Source: Streptomyces sp. NRRL WC-3618
Lineage (GTDB): Bacteria; Actinomycetota; Actinomycetes; Streptomycetales; Streptomycetaceae
Assembly: GCF_001280005.1 (NCBI RefSeq)
Contig: NZ_LGDW01000303.1
Location: 1 to 64,000 of the forward strand
Reading direction: 5' to 3'
Length of the DNA: 64,000 bases
In this document: positions 35,667-44,367 of the stretch, piece after piece
How positions within the stretch are numbered: position 1 is the stretch's first letter
How the letters are laid out: every line of letters starts with the position of its first letter
Notes under the pieces: generated by a model
What the model was told of the DNA's origin: nothing
The model's input: the letters and a program-made list of their open reading frames with translations, nothing else
Database searches by the model: none
Made by a program: the position numbers and the translations under genes

Positions 35667-36812
35667 TCAGCGGCTGGGCAGGATCTCTTCCCGGCCGATG
35701 CGGATGGCCTGAAGGTGCTCGCGGGTGATGTCCTCGGTGCCGTCGAGGATCGCGGCGACGGCGGCGCCGCAGATGAGTTGGGACAGGTAGAGGAAGTAGC
35801 CGCCGGTCCGGTCATGCAGGTACTGGGCGTGCCGGGTGAGCACGTCCTTGCTCAGCTTGCGCATGCGCAGGTTCTTCTCGTAACCCTTGAGCACGGCCAG
35901 GAAGGGGGCCTGGCCCTCGGCGTCGTCGCTCCAGGGAAGCGGGTCCACCCAGGTGACCGGCAGCAGGCTGCGCACCTTCTGTTCCTTGGCCACTGCCGCC
36001 TTCAGGTCGGCTGGGGTGGCCCCCGGCTGCAGCCGCTGGTGGGCGGTCCACAGCGCTTCGTCGCGGCGGTCGCAGCCTTTGCGGGCGGCATGGACGATGT
36101 CGGTCGCGCCGGTGCCGCAGAAGATGGTGGTGATACCCAGCCGGGTGCGCAGGAAGTCGAAGTAGTGCAGGATCGGGCCGAGTTGGGCGGGGGAGACCCG
36201 CTGGATGTCGTCGACCAGCAGCAGGCGGGTCTGCTTGCGCTCCAAGACGGTGCGCACGGGCAGGGACAGGTCGGGGATGCGGCGCAGCTGACGGGCTTCC
36301 GCCTCGCTCTTGGGCTCGGGTGCCAGAGCAAGGAAGGAAGCGATCTCCCATATCCAGTTGAGTTCGTTCTCCGGGTTGTGCGGGACGGTGATGTGCACGA
36401 CCGGGACCCGGTCGTCGAAGTGCTTTTCGACCCTGCGCTGCAACTCCCGGCCGATAAGCCGCAGCAGGTACGTCTTGCCGGTGCCGGCCGGGCCGTCGAT
36501 CACCATGTCCAGCAGGCCCTCGTACCGGTTGCCGTTGACACCGAAGGTGCCTCGGGCCCGCAGCAGACAGTCCTTCAGGAACGCGGTGTCGATCATCAAC
36601 AGATGGCGGTGGTAGTCCACTCGCGGGTCGTCCTCGTCGACGTCCACGTCCGCGGGAGCGCAGTCCAGCAGGTCGGGTGGATTGAACTCGGTGCGCACAT
36701 ACCGGTCCCAGCCTTCCCAGGAGAAGATCCATGAGGGCAGGGGCGGCGTGGTGCGCACCAGGTGGGCGATCTCGGCCCGGGCATCGGATGCGGCGGGCAC
36801 GGTGGTCTTCAT
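35667..36812 (-). CDS. TnsC/TniB-like AAA+ transposition regulator
   Basis: A 381-residue AAA+ ATPase: Walker A DGPAGTGKTY (Lys113), Walker B TRLLLVDDIQRV, sensor-like IFCGTGATDIV and an arginine-rich lid. TnsC/TniB proteins link the target selector to the TnsAB transposase. The ribosome binding site GAGGAG is 6 bases before the ATG. It is the last gene of the transposition operon, 35 bases after tnsB. Confidence 0.85.
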   Translation of the reverse strand: MKTTVPAASDARAEIAHLVRTTPPLPSWIFSWEGWDRYVRTEFNPPDLLDCAPADVDVDEDDPRVDYHRHLLMIDTAFLKDCLLRARGTFGVNGNRYEGLLDMVIDGPAGTGKTYLLRLIGRELQRRVEKHFDDRVPVVHITVPHNPENELNWIWEIASFLALAPEPKSEAEARQLRRIPDLSLPVRTVLERKQTRLLLVDDIQRVSPAQLGPILHYFDFLRTRLGITTIFCGTGATDIVHAARKGCDRRDEALWTAHQRLQPGATPADLKAAVAKEQKVRSLLPVTWVDPLPWSDDAEGQAPFLAVLKGYEKNLRMRKLSKDVLTRHAQYLHDRTGGYFLYLSQLICGAAVAAILDGTEDITREHLQAIRIGREEILPSR

Positions 36813-36847
36813 TCAGCTCTCCTCGGTGGGTGAAGCCAGAGGCGGGG

Positions 36848-39073
36848 TCATGCGGGCGCAGCGGTGCCGGCCGGTGGCGGGTCGTCCTGGGAGTCGGCCG
36901 GGGCCCATGTGGGCAGGGTGTAGCGGCCGTTGTCGATGTCCCGGGCCGGCACGGGCAGCGAGGGAGCGGCGGGAACGGTGTCGGGGTCCAGCGGCGTGAC
37001 CGGCGCCGCGGAGTCGGACGTGTCGCCGGTCTCCAGGCGGATCACGCCGCGGAACGGCAGGCGGGGCTCGGCCGCCTGCCGCGCGGTCGGTCCGCGGCGG
37101 GTGCGGCGGTGGCGTTCCTTCACGGCCAGGGTGATGGCCACCTCATCCTCGCGGCTGCCGCCGCCCAGCGCCCATTCCTCGGCGGCGTCCTGCCAGTGGT
37201 AGTGCGTCCACGGCAGGTCGGCCAGCATGTGCCGGTAGAGGAACTCCACCGGGATCCACCTGCCGCTCAGCCGGTGGTCATACAGCCAGGCGACGTCGGG
37301 ATAGTAGGGGTTGTAACGGGCCTCCCACCGGCCGTTCTTGTGCGCGAGTCCGGAGTCGAGGCCCTCCAGGTCCCACAGCGGCCCATCGAGGGAGCGGTAG
37401 GTGCGGTTGTCGATCTGGACGCCCTTGTCGGTGACCGTCACCCAGGCCGGCACCAGCAGCTTGCGGTTGTCCTCGGCCGTCAGCTGCCGGGGACGGTAGC
37501 CGTAGCTCGCCACCAGCCGGTCGTACATCTGGTTCGGGGACAGCACCATCCCCGGATACAGGGGGCTGCGCAGCCCCTCGTGCGGCTGCTGCTGGTAGTC
37601 GAGCGCCACCCATTCCTCGGCCGCGGCCTGTACCTGGTTGATGCTGAACAGGCGCTGGCGTTCGATGCCGTAGCCGCGCTGCTCGAAGCTGCGGCCCGTC
37701 CAGCCCTTCACGAACTGGCTGAATGTGTCGGCGAAGCCGTGGAAGAAGGCCTCGGCCAGCGGCTTGTCGGTGGGCGTGTCCTTGCGGGCGTATTCGATGC
37801 TGATGCCCAGGAAGCTGCACACCATCTTGAAGTGATCGCTCAGATAGGGGCTGCCCTGGTCGATGACGATGGTCCGCGGGTGGATGACCGGGCGGGCCGC
37901 GACGGCCTCGGCGAAGCGGGCGTCGGCCGCACACAGCTGGCCGTAGGGCAGGGCCGAATTGCGGGCCGCGGTCAGCGGGTCCCAGCCGGGCCGCATGGGC
38001 AGCGGGGCGAAGCACTGCGCCAGCAGCAGCACCAGATCGAACGCCTTGGTGGCGCGGCCCCCGATGCGCTGCCCCGGCTTTCCCTCCCCGGTCACCACGG
38101 GAACGATCATGAGGGCCATGCAGGAGCGGGAGGCGACATCGATCGCGGCGGTCAGCTCGGCCGAGACGGCACGGCCGTCGTCCCCGATCACCTTGATCTT
38201 CAGCGGAGAGGTGTCGATCTGTACCAGCTGGCCCGGCCGCAGCGCCACCGACGGCGTGTACGGGCGCCGCGGCTTGCTGGCCTCGCGTGAGCGCCGACGC
38301 GTGGTCTTCTTGAGCTGCTCGGTCAGCCCGAGCTCCTGCATCCGGGTGTAGAACGTCGAGCGGGGCAGCAGCAGCCGCTCCGCCTCCCGGGGATCCTGCA
38401 ACTCCCGGCGGTAGCGCTGACGGACGAGGGTCTCGACGTCCTCGTACACGCGGTTGACCCGGCCGCCTGACTCGCGGGCGTGGCGGGCGGTGACCTCGTG
38501 CATCAGCGCGATGACCCGCTTGTCGGTGCGGCCGCCCGGGTCGGGGGTGCGGGTCTTGCGGCCGTCGTACAGCAGCACCAGCGGATTCTCGGCGGCAGCC
38601 TTCCAGGCGCGGCGCCGGTCATCCAGCGCCCGCCAGCTGAACTCCATGCCGACGGCGGCGAGTTCGGCCGACTTGGTCTGGCAGCGCTGTTTGAAGGTGG
38701 TGGTGTCCGGGTCGTAGCCGGGGCGGGCCGTGGTGGAGCCGGGCCGCAGTCCGGTGTGGAGTTCTTTCATGTGCTCGTGCCACCACAGGGCCTTCTCGCG
38801 CTCTGCCGGGGTGGCGGCCTCCAGCAGCTCGCCCAGTGCAGGCAGGCGTGCGCGGGCCACGTCCTGTCCGTCGTTGTCGAGGACGGCGAAGTCCGGGGCG
38901 CTTTCCACCTCCCGCCACAGCATGTCCACCGGCGCCACATCGCCCGACTGCGGCCGCAGGGTGATCTGCCGCCCTTGGAAGGCGCTGACCTCCCACACGC
39001 CACCGCGCCAGCGCACCAGATCCCCCAGGCAGACCCGGTCGGTCTCGAACCAGCCCGACACCGTGCCCGTCAT
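36848..39073 (-). CDS. TnsB/TniA-like DDE transposase
   Basis: A complete 741-residue Mu/TnsB-type transposase. The catalytic triad is visible: Asp287 (QIDTSPLKI), Asp405 (IDQGSPYLSDHF) and Glu441 (DKPLAEAFFHG), a D-x-D-35-E arrangement. Residues ~170-270 carry DNA-binding helices, and the C-terminal ~150 residues are the TnsC-interacting tail with Arg/Lys-rich patches. It would cut the transposon 3' ends and join them to target DNA. The start ATG overlaps the tnsA stop (ATGA). Confidence 0.9.
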   Translation of the reverse strand: MTGTVSGWFETDRVCLGDLVRWRGGVWEVSAFQGRQITLRPQSGDVAPVDMLWREVESAPDFAVLDNDGQDVARARLPALGELLEAATPAEREKALWWHEHMKELHTGLRPGSTTARPGYDPDTTTFKQRCQTKSAELAAVGMEFSWRALDDRRRAWKAAAENPLVLLYDGRKTRTPDPGGRTDKRVIALMHEVTARHARESGGRVNRVYEDVETLVRQRYRRELQDPREAERLLLPRSTFYTRMQELGLTEQLKKTTRRRSREASKPRRPYTPSVALRPGQLVQIDTSPLKIKVIGDDGRAVSAELTAAIDVASRSCMALMIVPVVTGEGKPGQRIGGRATKAFDLVLLLAQCFAPLPMRPGWDPLTAARNSALPYGQLCAADARFAEAVAARPVIHPRTIVIDQGSPYLSDHFKMVCSFLGISIEYARKDTPTDKPLAEAFFHGFADTFSQFVKGWTGRSFEQRGYGIERQRLFSINQVQAAAEEWVALDYQQQPHEGLRSPLYPGMVLSPNQMYDRLVASYGYRPRQLTAEDNRKLLVPAWVTVTDKGVQIDNRTYRSLDGPLWDLEGLDSGLAHKNGRWEARYNPYYPDVAWLYDHRLSGRWIPVEFLYRHMLADLPWTHYHWQDAAEEWALGGGSREDEVAITLAVKERHRRTRRGPTARQAAEPRLPFRGVIRLETGDTSDSAAPVTPLDPDTVPAAPSLPVPARDIDNGRYTLPTWAPADSQDDPPPAGTAAPA

Positions 39074-39783
39074 CGCTGCCCCCTTGCCGCCCAGACCGGG
39101 GAGAAGGGCAGCAGCGGCCGGCTCCAGTCGATGTCCAGACGACGGCGCCAGATGAGCTGGTACACATGGTCGCGACCGAGGAACTCGGGCACTCCGCTGG
39201 CCAGGACGCCCTCCTTCAGCGGGCGCGGCCGTCGAAACGCGGCCAGCAGGGCCCGCTCATGCGCCTGATCGCAGACGGCAGGCTGCCGGAAGTCCGCCAC
39301 GAGCAGCAGGTTCTCCCGCCGCACCCCGTGCGGCACCGGGCGCATGCACACGCTCCAGCCGGCCTGAGCGGCGACCTCGCGCAGGGCGGCCAGGCGTTCG
39401 CGCCACTGCGGGCCCATCCGGTGCGGGGCGAGCACCACGGCCTGCCGCTGCTGGTCGCGGGTCAGGGCGATGAAGTCCGGCCGCCACCGGTGCCGGATGC
39501 GACCCTGCTCCCAGTGCAGTTCGACCGGCTCCCCGGCGAACCGGCTGATGGCGGGATCGAAGTCCAGCTCGGTGGCCACATAGGTGCGCCGCTTGGACCC
39601 GCACACCACCAGCGTGCCGGTCGTCGCCGACCACCAGTCGGTGAGTTTGCCCTGCCGGCCGTGGTAGGCGACCGGATCCGTGGGCGGCTGGCGCTCCTCC
39701 AGCGCCACCCCCCACAGCGCCTCGGGTGCGACACACACCAAGCGGCCGTCGTCGTCGAGATGCCACGCCCTCACCTCACGCAC
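39070..39783 (-). CDS. TnsA-like endonuclease subunit
   Basis: A 237-residue protein in the tnsA position, coupled to tnsB. It has the LTDWWSATTGTLVVCGSKR opening, the ATELDFDPAIS strand and RWRPDFIALTRDQQ, which keeps the Pro-Asp expected of the TnsA nuclease core. The usual Lys of the third motif is not obvious (QAVVLAPHR). It is more complete than the copy at 0.9-1.6 kb. A palindromic site lies about 105 bases upstream. Confidence 0.7.
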   Translation of the reverse strand: MREVRAWHLDDDGRLVCVAPEALWGVALEERQPPTDPVAYHGRQGKLTDWWSATTGTLVVCGSKRRTYVATELDFDPAISRFAGEPVELHWEQGRIRHRWRPDFIALTRDQQRQAVVLAPHRMGPQWRERLAALREVAAQAGWSVCMRPVPHGVRRENLLLVADFRQPAVCDQAHERALLAAFRRPRPLKEGVLASGVPEFLGRDHVYQLIWRRRLDIDWSRPLLPFSPVWAARGQR

Positions 39784-39886
39784 CCGGAGCCTCCCTCCGC
39801 GTCTCCCGGCCGGAGCAGTCGCCCCGAACCAGGCCGTGACGCCAGCCTGACCGTCTCCCGCCCGCAGCGGTCAGCGCACCGAAGCA

Positions 39887-39910
39887 GGCATCACTCGAAC
39901 GGGTGATGCC
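39887..39910. promoter_or_regulatory. Palindromic site upstream of tnsA
   Basis: GGCATCAC (39887-39894) and GTGATGCC (39903-39910) flank TCGAACGG. Within it, TCACTCGAACGGG (39891-39903) recurs in inverted orientation at 41093-41105, upstream of tniQ. It is a probable operator or transposase-binding site. Confidence 0.5.
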
Positions 39911-39960
39911 CTCTTGACGAACCCGCTTCCGGTCAGCTCGCCCTTGACGAGGGCCAGTTC

Positions 39961-40971
39961 TCACACCATGCAGGAGCGCTCGCGCAACGAGCCGGACGGC
40001 TCAGCGAGTCGGCTGTGCCCCACGGCCAGCACCCGCCGACGGCGCCGACGGGCACCACCGGCACCGTCGGCGAAGGGGGCCGCAGCTGGCTGAGCATGGT
40101 GATCCAGCCACTGCGCCAGCTCGCCCCAGCCGTCCACGTCCTCCAGCCCCCAGCCGGCCATCAGCTGCTGCACGTCCTGCACCCACACCGCCCGCGCCGC
40201 AGGCGTGTGCTCGCCACGCTGCTCGTAGCGCAGCATCTCCCGCGCCAGCTGGACGGCCTCCGGATAGATCACCAGGGGGCCCGTGCGCAGCTCCCGCGCT
40301 TCCAGTCCCGCCCGCCAGGCCCGCTGCGTCCAGCTCCACACGTCCGGCGTACGTTCCCACCAGCGCGCCACCATCTGGAAGCCGTCGGCGAACAGCTCCG
40401 CGCCCGCCGCCCCGAAGCGGCGCTCCAGCCGCAACCGGTCGGCGTGCGCACGCACCACCTCCGGCAGTCCCTCCAGAGCCACCACGTGCGGGTCCTGGCC
40501 GCGGTGGTCGTCCGTGAATCGCCGGTGACGCAGGCACACCCGCCACGGATCCGGCCACATCAGCCACGCCGCCTCACCCACGCCCCGGGCAAGGGCGCAC
40601 AGGTCGCAGCAGCGCACCACATGCCCCTCACGGACCTCGAACGGCCACTGCCAGCGCGCCGGATCATCTCCCGGCAGCAGAAAACGGGCCTGGAGGTTGG
40701 TCAGGGCCAGCTGCAGCCGGTGCGGTGTCCGGCCGGACAGCACCGCCAGATGATCCAGTGCCGCCCGGTTGACATAGAGCTCCGCCAGGGCCGGCAGACG
40801 AGGATTGACCGGTTGGCGGCCCGTGCCCACCCGGTCCAAAAGATCTCCGAGCTCCAACTCGTGGGCATGTGCCAGCCGATTGACGAACGAGCCGGTCGAC
40901 TCGCCGGCCAGGTGCGGCACGGGCACCCGCAGCCGCAGGCGCGGTCCCCATACACCCGTCCTGTCTGCCAT
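39961..40971 (-). CDS. TniQ/TnsD-like target selector
   Basis: A 336-residue TniQ-family protein. The N-terminus has the family pattern GESTGSFVNRLAHAHEL, and a zinc site follows at CCDLCALARG with CLRHRR. TniQ/TnsD proteins choose the insertion site and recruit TnsC. The C-terminus is basic. ATG 40971 is chosen because the frame upstream is not protein-like. It stands upstream of tnsA on the same strand, separated by 177 bases that include the palindromic site. Confidence 0.75.
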   Translation of the reverse strand: MADRTGVWGPRLRLRVPVPHLAGESTGSFVNRLAHAHELELGDLLDRVGTGRQPVNPRLPALAELYVNRAALDHLAVLSGRTPHRLQLALTNLQARFLLPGDDPARWQWPFEVREGHVVRCCDLCALARGVGEAAWLMWPDPWRVCLRHRRFTDDHRGQDPHVVALEGLPEVVRAHADRLRLERRFGAAGAELFADGFQMVARWWERTPDVWSWTQRAWRAGLEARELRTGPLVIYPEAVQLAREMLRYEQRGEHTPAARAVWVQDVQQLMAGWGLEDVDGWGELAQWLDHHAQPAAAPFADGAGGARRRRRRVLAVGHSRLAEPSGSLRERSCMV

Positions 40972-41092
40972 CACACCCCCCACCAGGACCGCATGCGCCA
41001 CAAGCCGGCCGCGCGCGGCCCGGCCGGGATCACGCGCACAACGCAACCTCCGCATCCCAGTCCCGACCGCGCACCGCCGCAAGCCCCCGTCA

Positions 41093-41105
41093 CCCGTTCG
41101 AGTGA
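41093..41105. promoter_or_regulatory. Inverted copy of the tnsA upstream site
   Basis: CCCGTTCGAGTGA is the exact complement of TCACTCGAACGGG at 39891-39903. It lies 122 bases upstream of tniQ and 92 bases upstream of the divergent helicase. Confidence 0.5.
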
Positions 41106-41196
41106 AGTACGGGCGTCTGTGCACTGCAGGGCGGCAGGCCCCCCTTCCACCCTCGAGGAGGGACCTCTGCCTCCAAAACCCGAAAGGAGCACGGCT

Positions 41197-43515
41197 ATGG
41201 CCGAGTTACCCCGGTTGCGTACCTCGCTGCGCCCGTTCCAGCAGCAGGCGGTCGACAACTGCGTCACCGAGTTCCTCCTCGGTGCGCCCCGCTGCCGTGT
41301 CGACTCCCCGTGCGGCAGCGGCAAGACCTTCATCGCCCTCAACGTCGTGCACCACATGGCGCCCACGGGCACCTCCGTGAACGTCGTGCCCACGCTGGAA
41401 CTGCTCGAGCAGACCGCGCGCGAGTGGCACAAAGAAGGCCGCCCCGGCCGCTACCTCGCCCTCAGCGGAGATCCGGACCTGCCCAAGGACCCGGCCCTGC
41501 GCGGCGTCCTGACCGCCGTCACCACCCCTGCCGCACTCGCCGCGGAGATCTCCCAGGCCGACGGCCCGGTCAGCGTCTTCGCGACCTACCACTCGCTGGG
41601 AAAGATCGCCGAAGCCCACCGGCTGTTCCACATGCCGCCCTGGGACGTGCTCGTCTGCGACGAGGCCCACCGCACGGCCGGCAACCTCGCCAAACCCTGG
41701 GCGCTGCTGCTGAACAGCCAGCAGATCTTCGCCCACCACCGGCTCTTCGTCACCGCCACCCCCCGCAACTTCGAGTCCAAGACTGGCCAGGACCTCCCGG
41801 TCGACATCGAAGTCGCATCGATGGACGATCTGAACCTCTACGGCCCGGTCGTCTTCCGCCTCTCCCTGGCCGACGCCATCGACCAGGGGCTGCTGGCCGA
41901 CTACCGCATCGTCGCCATCGAGGTGGAAGACGCTGACCTGCGCGCCATCCTCAACCGCAACCCGATGCTCGCCGCCGACTCCGAAGGCCTGCGCATGGCG
42001 GCCGCCGAGGTCGCCCTGCTGCGCGCCATGCACGACTACGACCTACGCCGCGTCCTGGTTTTCTCCCCTCGGATCAAGGCCGCCGAGGTCTTCGCGGAGA
42101 CCCTCCCCGAGACGGCTGCCCTGATGCCCAAGCGGATGCAGGGCCCGCTCCAGGTCGGCACCGTCAACTGCGAGCAGAGCCGCTACGAGCGGCTCACCCA
42201 GGTCAGCGCCTTCAAAGAAGCCTCCCTGACCTCCAGCGACAAAAAGCCGATGCGGGCCGTCCTGACCAACTGCATGATCTTCGCCGAAGGCGTCGATGTC
42301 CCCGCCATCGACTCCGTCCTGTTCACCAGCGCCAAGACCAGCACGTACCAGATCGTCCAGGCCGTCGGCCGGGCCCTGCGCCCGGTGCCCGGCCAGAACA
42401 AAGTCGCTCACATCATCATTCCCGTCTACAAGGCCCCCGGCCAGGACCTCGCCGACGCCGCGAAAGGCACCCGCTTCTACCTGCTGCAACAGGTCCTGTC
42501 CGCCCTCAAGCTCTACGACGAGCATGTCTTCCACCGCGTCCACTACCTGCGCCACCCCAAGCCCACCGACCCCCTGCACCCGGTGGCGCGCCCCGAACGC
42601 GCCGACGAACTCATCCCCCTGCTCAGTCTGTACGCCGAAGACCCCCACAACTGCATCTGGGAACTCGGCCTCGAAAGCGCACGGCGCTACCGCGAACAAC
42701 ACGGCCACCTGAAGGTCCCCAGCAGCTACTGCGGCCCCGACCGCTTCTACCTCGGCTGGTGGCTGGGCAACCAGCGCTCCCTGCGCATGAACCACAGCCT
42801 CAAGCCCGAACGCATCGAAGCGCTCGACGCGCTGGGCATGATCTGGGAACACCCCCGCACCAGCATCGAGCACCGTCTGGACATCGCCCGCGGCTACCAC
42901 GCCCAGCACGGCCACCTCTCGCCCGTCCCGGGGGAACGCTTCCGGGGCATGGACTTCGGCCGCTGGATCAACACATGCCGCACCAAGGCCCGCCGGGGGC
43001 AACTGCCCTACTGCTACCAGCGGGCCCTCACCGAGATCAACCCCTGGTGGAACGCCGACTGGGACAAGCACGGCCACTGGCGGCGCATCTACGCACGCGC
43101 TCTCGCAGCCGCCCGCCGCGGCGAACTGGCATTTCCCGACCTTGCCCCCGACAGCGACGACCGACCGCTGGAGCAGTGGCTCGACAAGCAACTCCAAGTC
43201 CTGCCCACCCTGAGCTCCGCTCAGCACAACCTCCTCGGAGCCCTGCCGCTCCACCACCCGCTCGCCCTGCTGCTGCGCCCGCCCCGCAGCCAGAGCGAAC
43301 GCGCCTTCGCCCACGGCTTGCGCCACGCCCACACCTACTGGCGCGCCCATCAGCACCTCAACGTCCCCTATGACCATGTCGTCTGGGACCGCGGCAGCTC
43401 CTTCCGCCTCGGGGAATGGCTCTCCGACAAACGCCTGCGGCCCTACCGTCTGACCCGCGAACAGCTCGACGCTCTCGAAGCACTCGATATGCGATGGACA
43501 CGAACGCTGGCATAA
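41197..43515 (+). CDS. DEAD/DEAH-box helicase with helicase-associated domains
   Basis: A 772-residue superfamily 2 helicase of the same design as the 1.9-kb gene: Walker A SPCGSGKTF (Lys43), DEAHRT near residue 155, TATPRNF, and QAVGRALRPV. Three helicase-associated repeats follow (YREQHGHLKVPSSY, YHAQHGHLSPVPGE, YWRAHQHLNVPYDH), each with an LG-W/GRW segment. AAAGGAG is 8 bases before ATG 41197. Helicases of this kind are frequent in Streptomyces chromosome ends, which fits its place 0.9 kb from tap. Confidence 0.85.
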   Translation: MAELPRLRTSLRPFQQQAVDNCVTEFLLGAPRCRVDSPCGSGKTFIALNVVHHMAPTGTSVNVVPTLELLEQTAREWHKEGRPGRYLALSGDPDLPKDPALRGVLTAVTTPAALAAEISQADGPVSVFATYHSLGKIAEAHRLFHMPPWDVLVCDEAHRTAGNLAKPWALLLNSQQIFAHHRLFVTATPRNFESKTGQDLPVDIEVASMDDLNLYGPVVFRLSLADAIDQGLLADYRIVAIEVEDADLRAILNRNPMLAADSEGLRMAAAEVALLRAMHDYDLRRVLVFSPRIKAAEVFAETLPETAALMPKRMQGPLQVGTVNCEQSRYERLTQVSAFKEASLTSSDKKPMRAVLTNCMIFAEGVDVPAIDSVLFTSAKTSTYQIVQAVGRALRPVPGQNKVAHIIIPVYKAPGQDLADAAKGTRFYLLQQVLSALKLYDEHVFHRVHYLRHPKPTDPLHPVARPERADELIPLLSLYAEDPHNCIWELGLESARRYREQHGHLKVPSSYCGPDRFYLGWWLGNQRSLRMNHSLKPERIEALDALGMIWEHPRTSIEHRLDIARGYHAQHGHLSPVPGERFRGMDFGRWINTCRTKARRGQLPYCYQRALTEINPWWNADWDKHGHWRRIYARALAAARRGELAFPDLAPDSDDRPLEQWLDKQLQVLPTLSSAQHNLLGALPLHHPLALLLRPPRSQSERAFAHGLRHAHTYWRAHQHLNVPYDHVVWDRGSSFRLGEWLSDKRLRPYRLTREQLDALEALDMRWTRTLA

Positions 43516-43584
43516 ACCAGTCAACTCTCTGGCAAACCGGGCGCCCGCCGGGGGAGCGGTAACGCATGGGGGACCACACCCGCT

Positions 43585-43960
43585 TCATCCGCGTCGATCA
43601 TGCACAGCACCGTGAATGATCCCGAGGTAGTGGGCGGACCACGCACCGTGGCAGGTGTCGCACACGGTCTTGCGCCAGCCTCCCGGCTCGTCCTTGCGGT
43701 ACGGACGCCGCCGGGTGCACCGCAGAACTCGCAGGTACGTACCGACCCGCCTCTGCCGCAGCCACCACGCCACGCAGCGCGGAACGGTCGGCCCCCTCAG
43801 CCTCCACCTGAACCCGCAGCACGCCGAGCTTCTCCTTGAGGCCGGTGGGCACATGACCGGGGGCAAGCGTGCACAACTGCTGGTGCAGGCGGGTCAGGAC
43901 CTCTTGCCAGCCCGGAAGGAGAACGCCGCGCGAGCTGTCGCGGCCACCCTCTACGTTAGC
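43585..43960 (-). pseudogene. Zinc-ribbon protein gene with frameshifts
   Basis: Three minus-strand frames join to make one plausible protein. Frame one gives GWQEVLTRLHQQLCTLAPGH and ADRSALRGVVAAAEAG. Near 43,745 it shifts to a frame giving TCEFCGAPGG. It then shifts again to RPYRKDEPGGWRKTVCDTCH and AHYLGIIHGAV before the stop at 43585. CEFC and CDTC are the two halves of one zinc ribbon now in different frames, so at least two indels have occurred. Confidence 0.5.
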
Positions 43961-44367
43961 GAGCGCACCGCCCACCGCCGGCTTCGGCAGGCCCCGGAAC
44001 TGGGACTGGGGCCGGCGGACCCGCCGATGGCGGCCGCTGCCACAGGTAAGGAGCCCGCGGCCGCAGCGGAACCGCCGGTCCTGCCGCCGATGCTGTGGCG
44101 ATGATCGCGGCTTCAGCGTGGTCCGAAAGGCCGGCGGCGGCGACCGTGCCGCGCCCGCGACGGGCGGCGTGCCGGTCATGACAGGAGAGCTTCGCCCGCC
44201 ACTGGCCAAGGCGATCAAACCTCGCCGAGAACTGCTCAGGCTTCGTCGAGAGGAGCACGGAGTGTCCGGACGCCGGTGCGCCGTCCCCCAACTCCACATA
44301 CTCGATGTGTGTTTGACGTGCGATCCGATGTGCGCTCCATGTAGGGTTGGGGCTGGAGGTGACTCTC
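43961..44367. other. Upstream region of tap
   Basis: No convincing gene. TTGACG (44313-44318) is a possible -35. CGATGTG-like repeats at about 44303 and 44326 may be binding sites for the HTH domain of Tap. GGAGG at 44355-44359 is the tap ribosome binding site. Confidence 0.4.
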
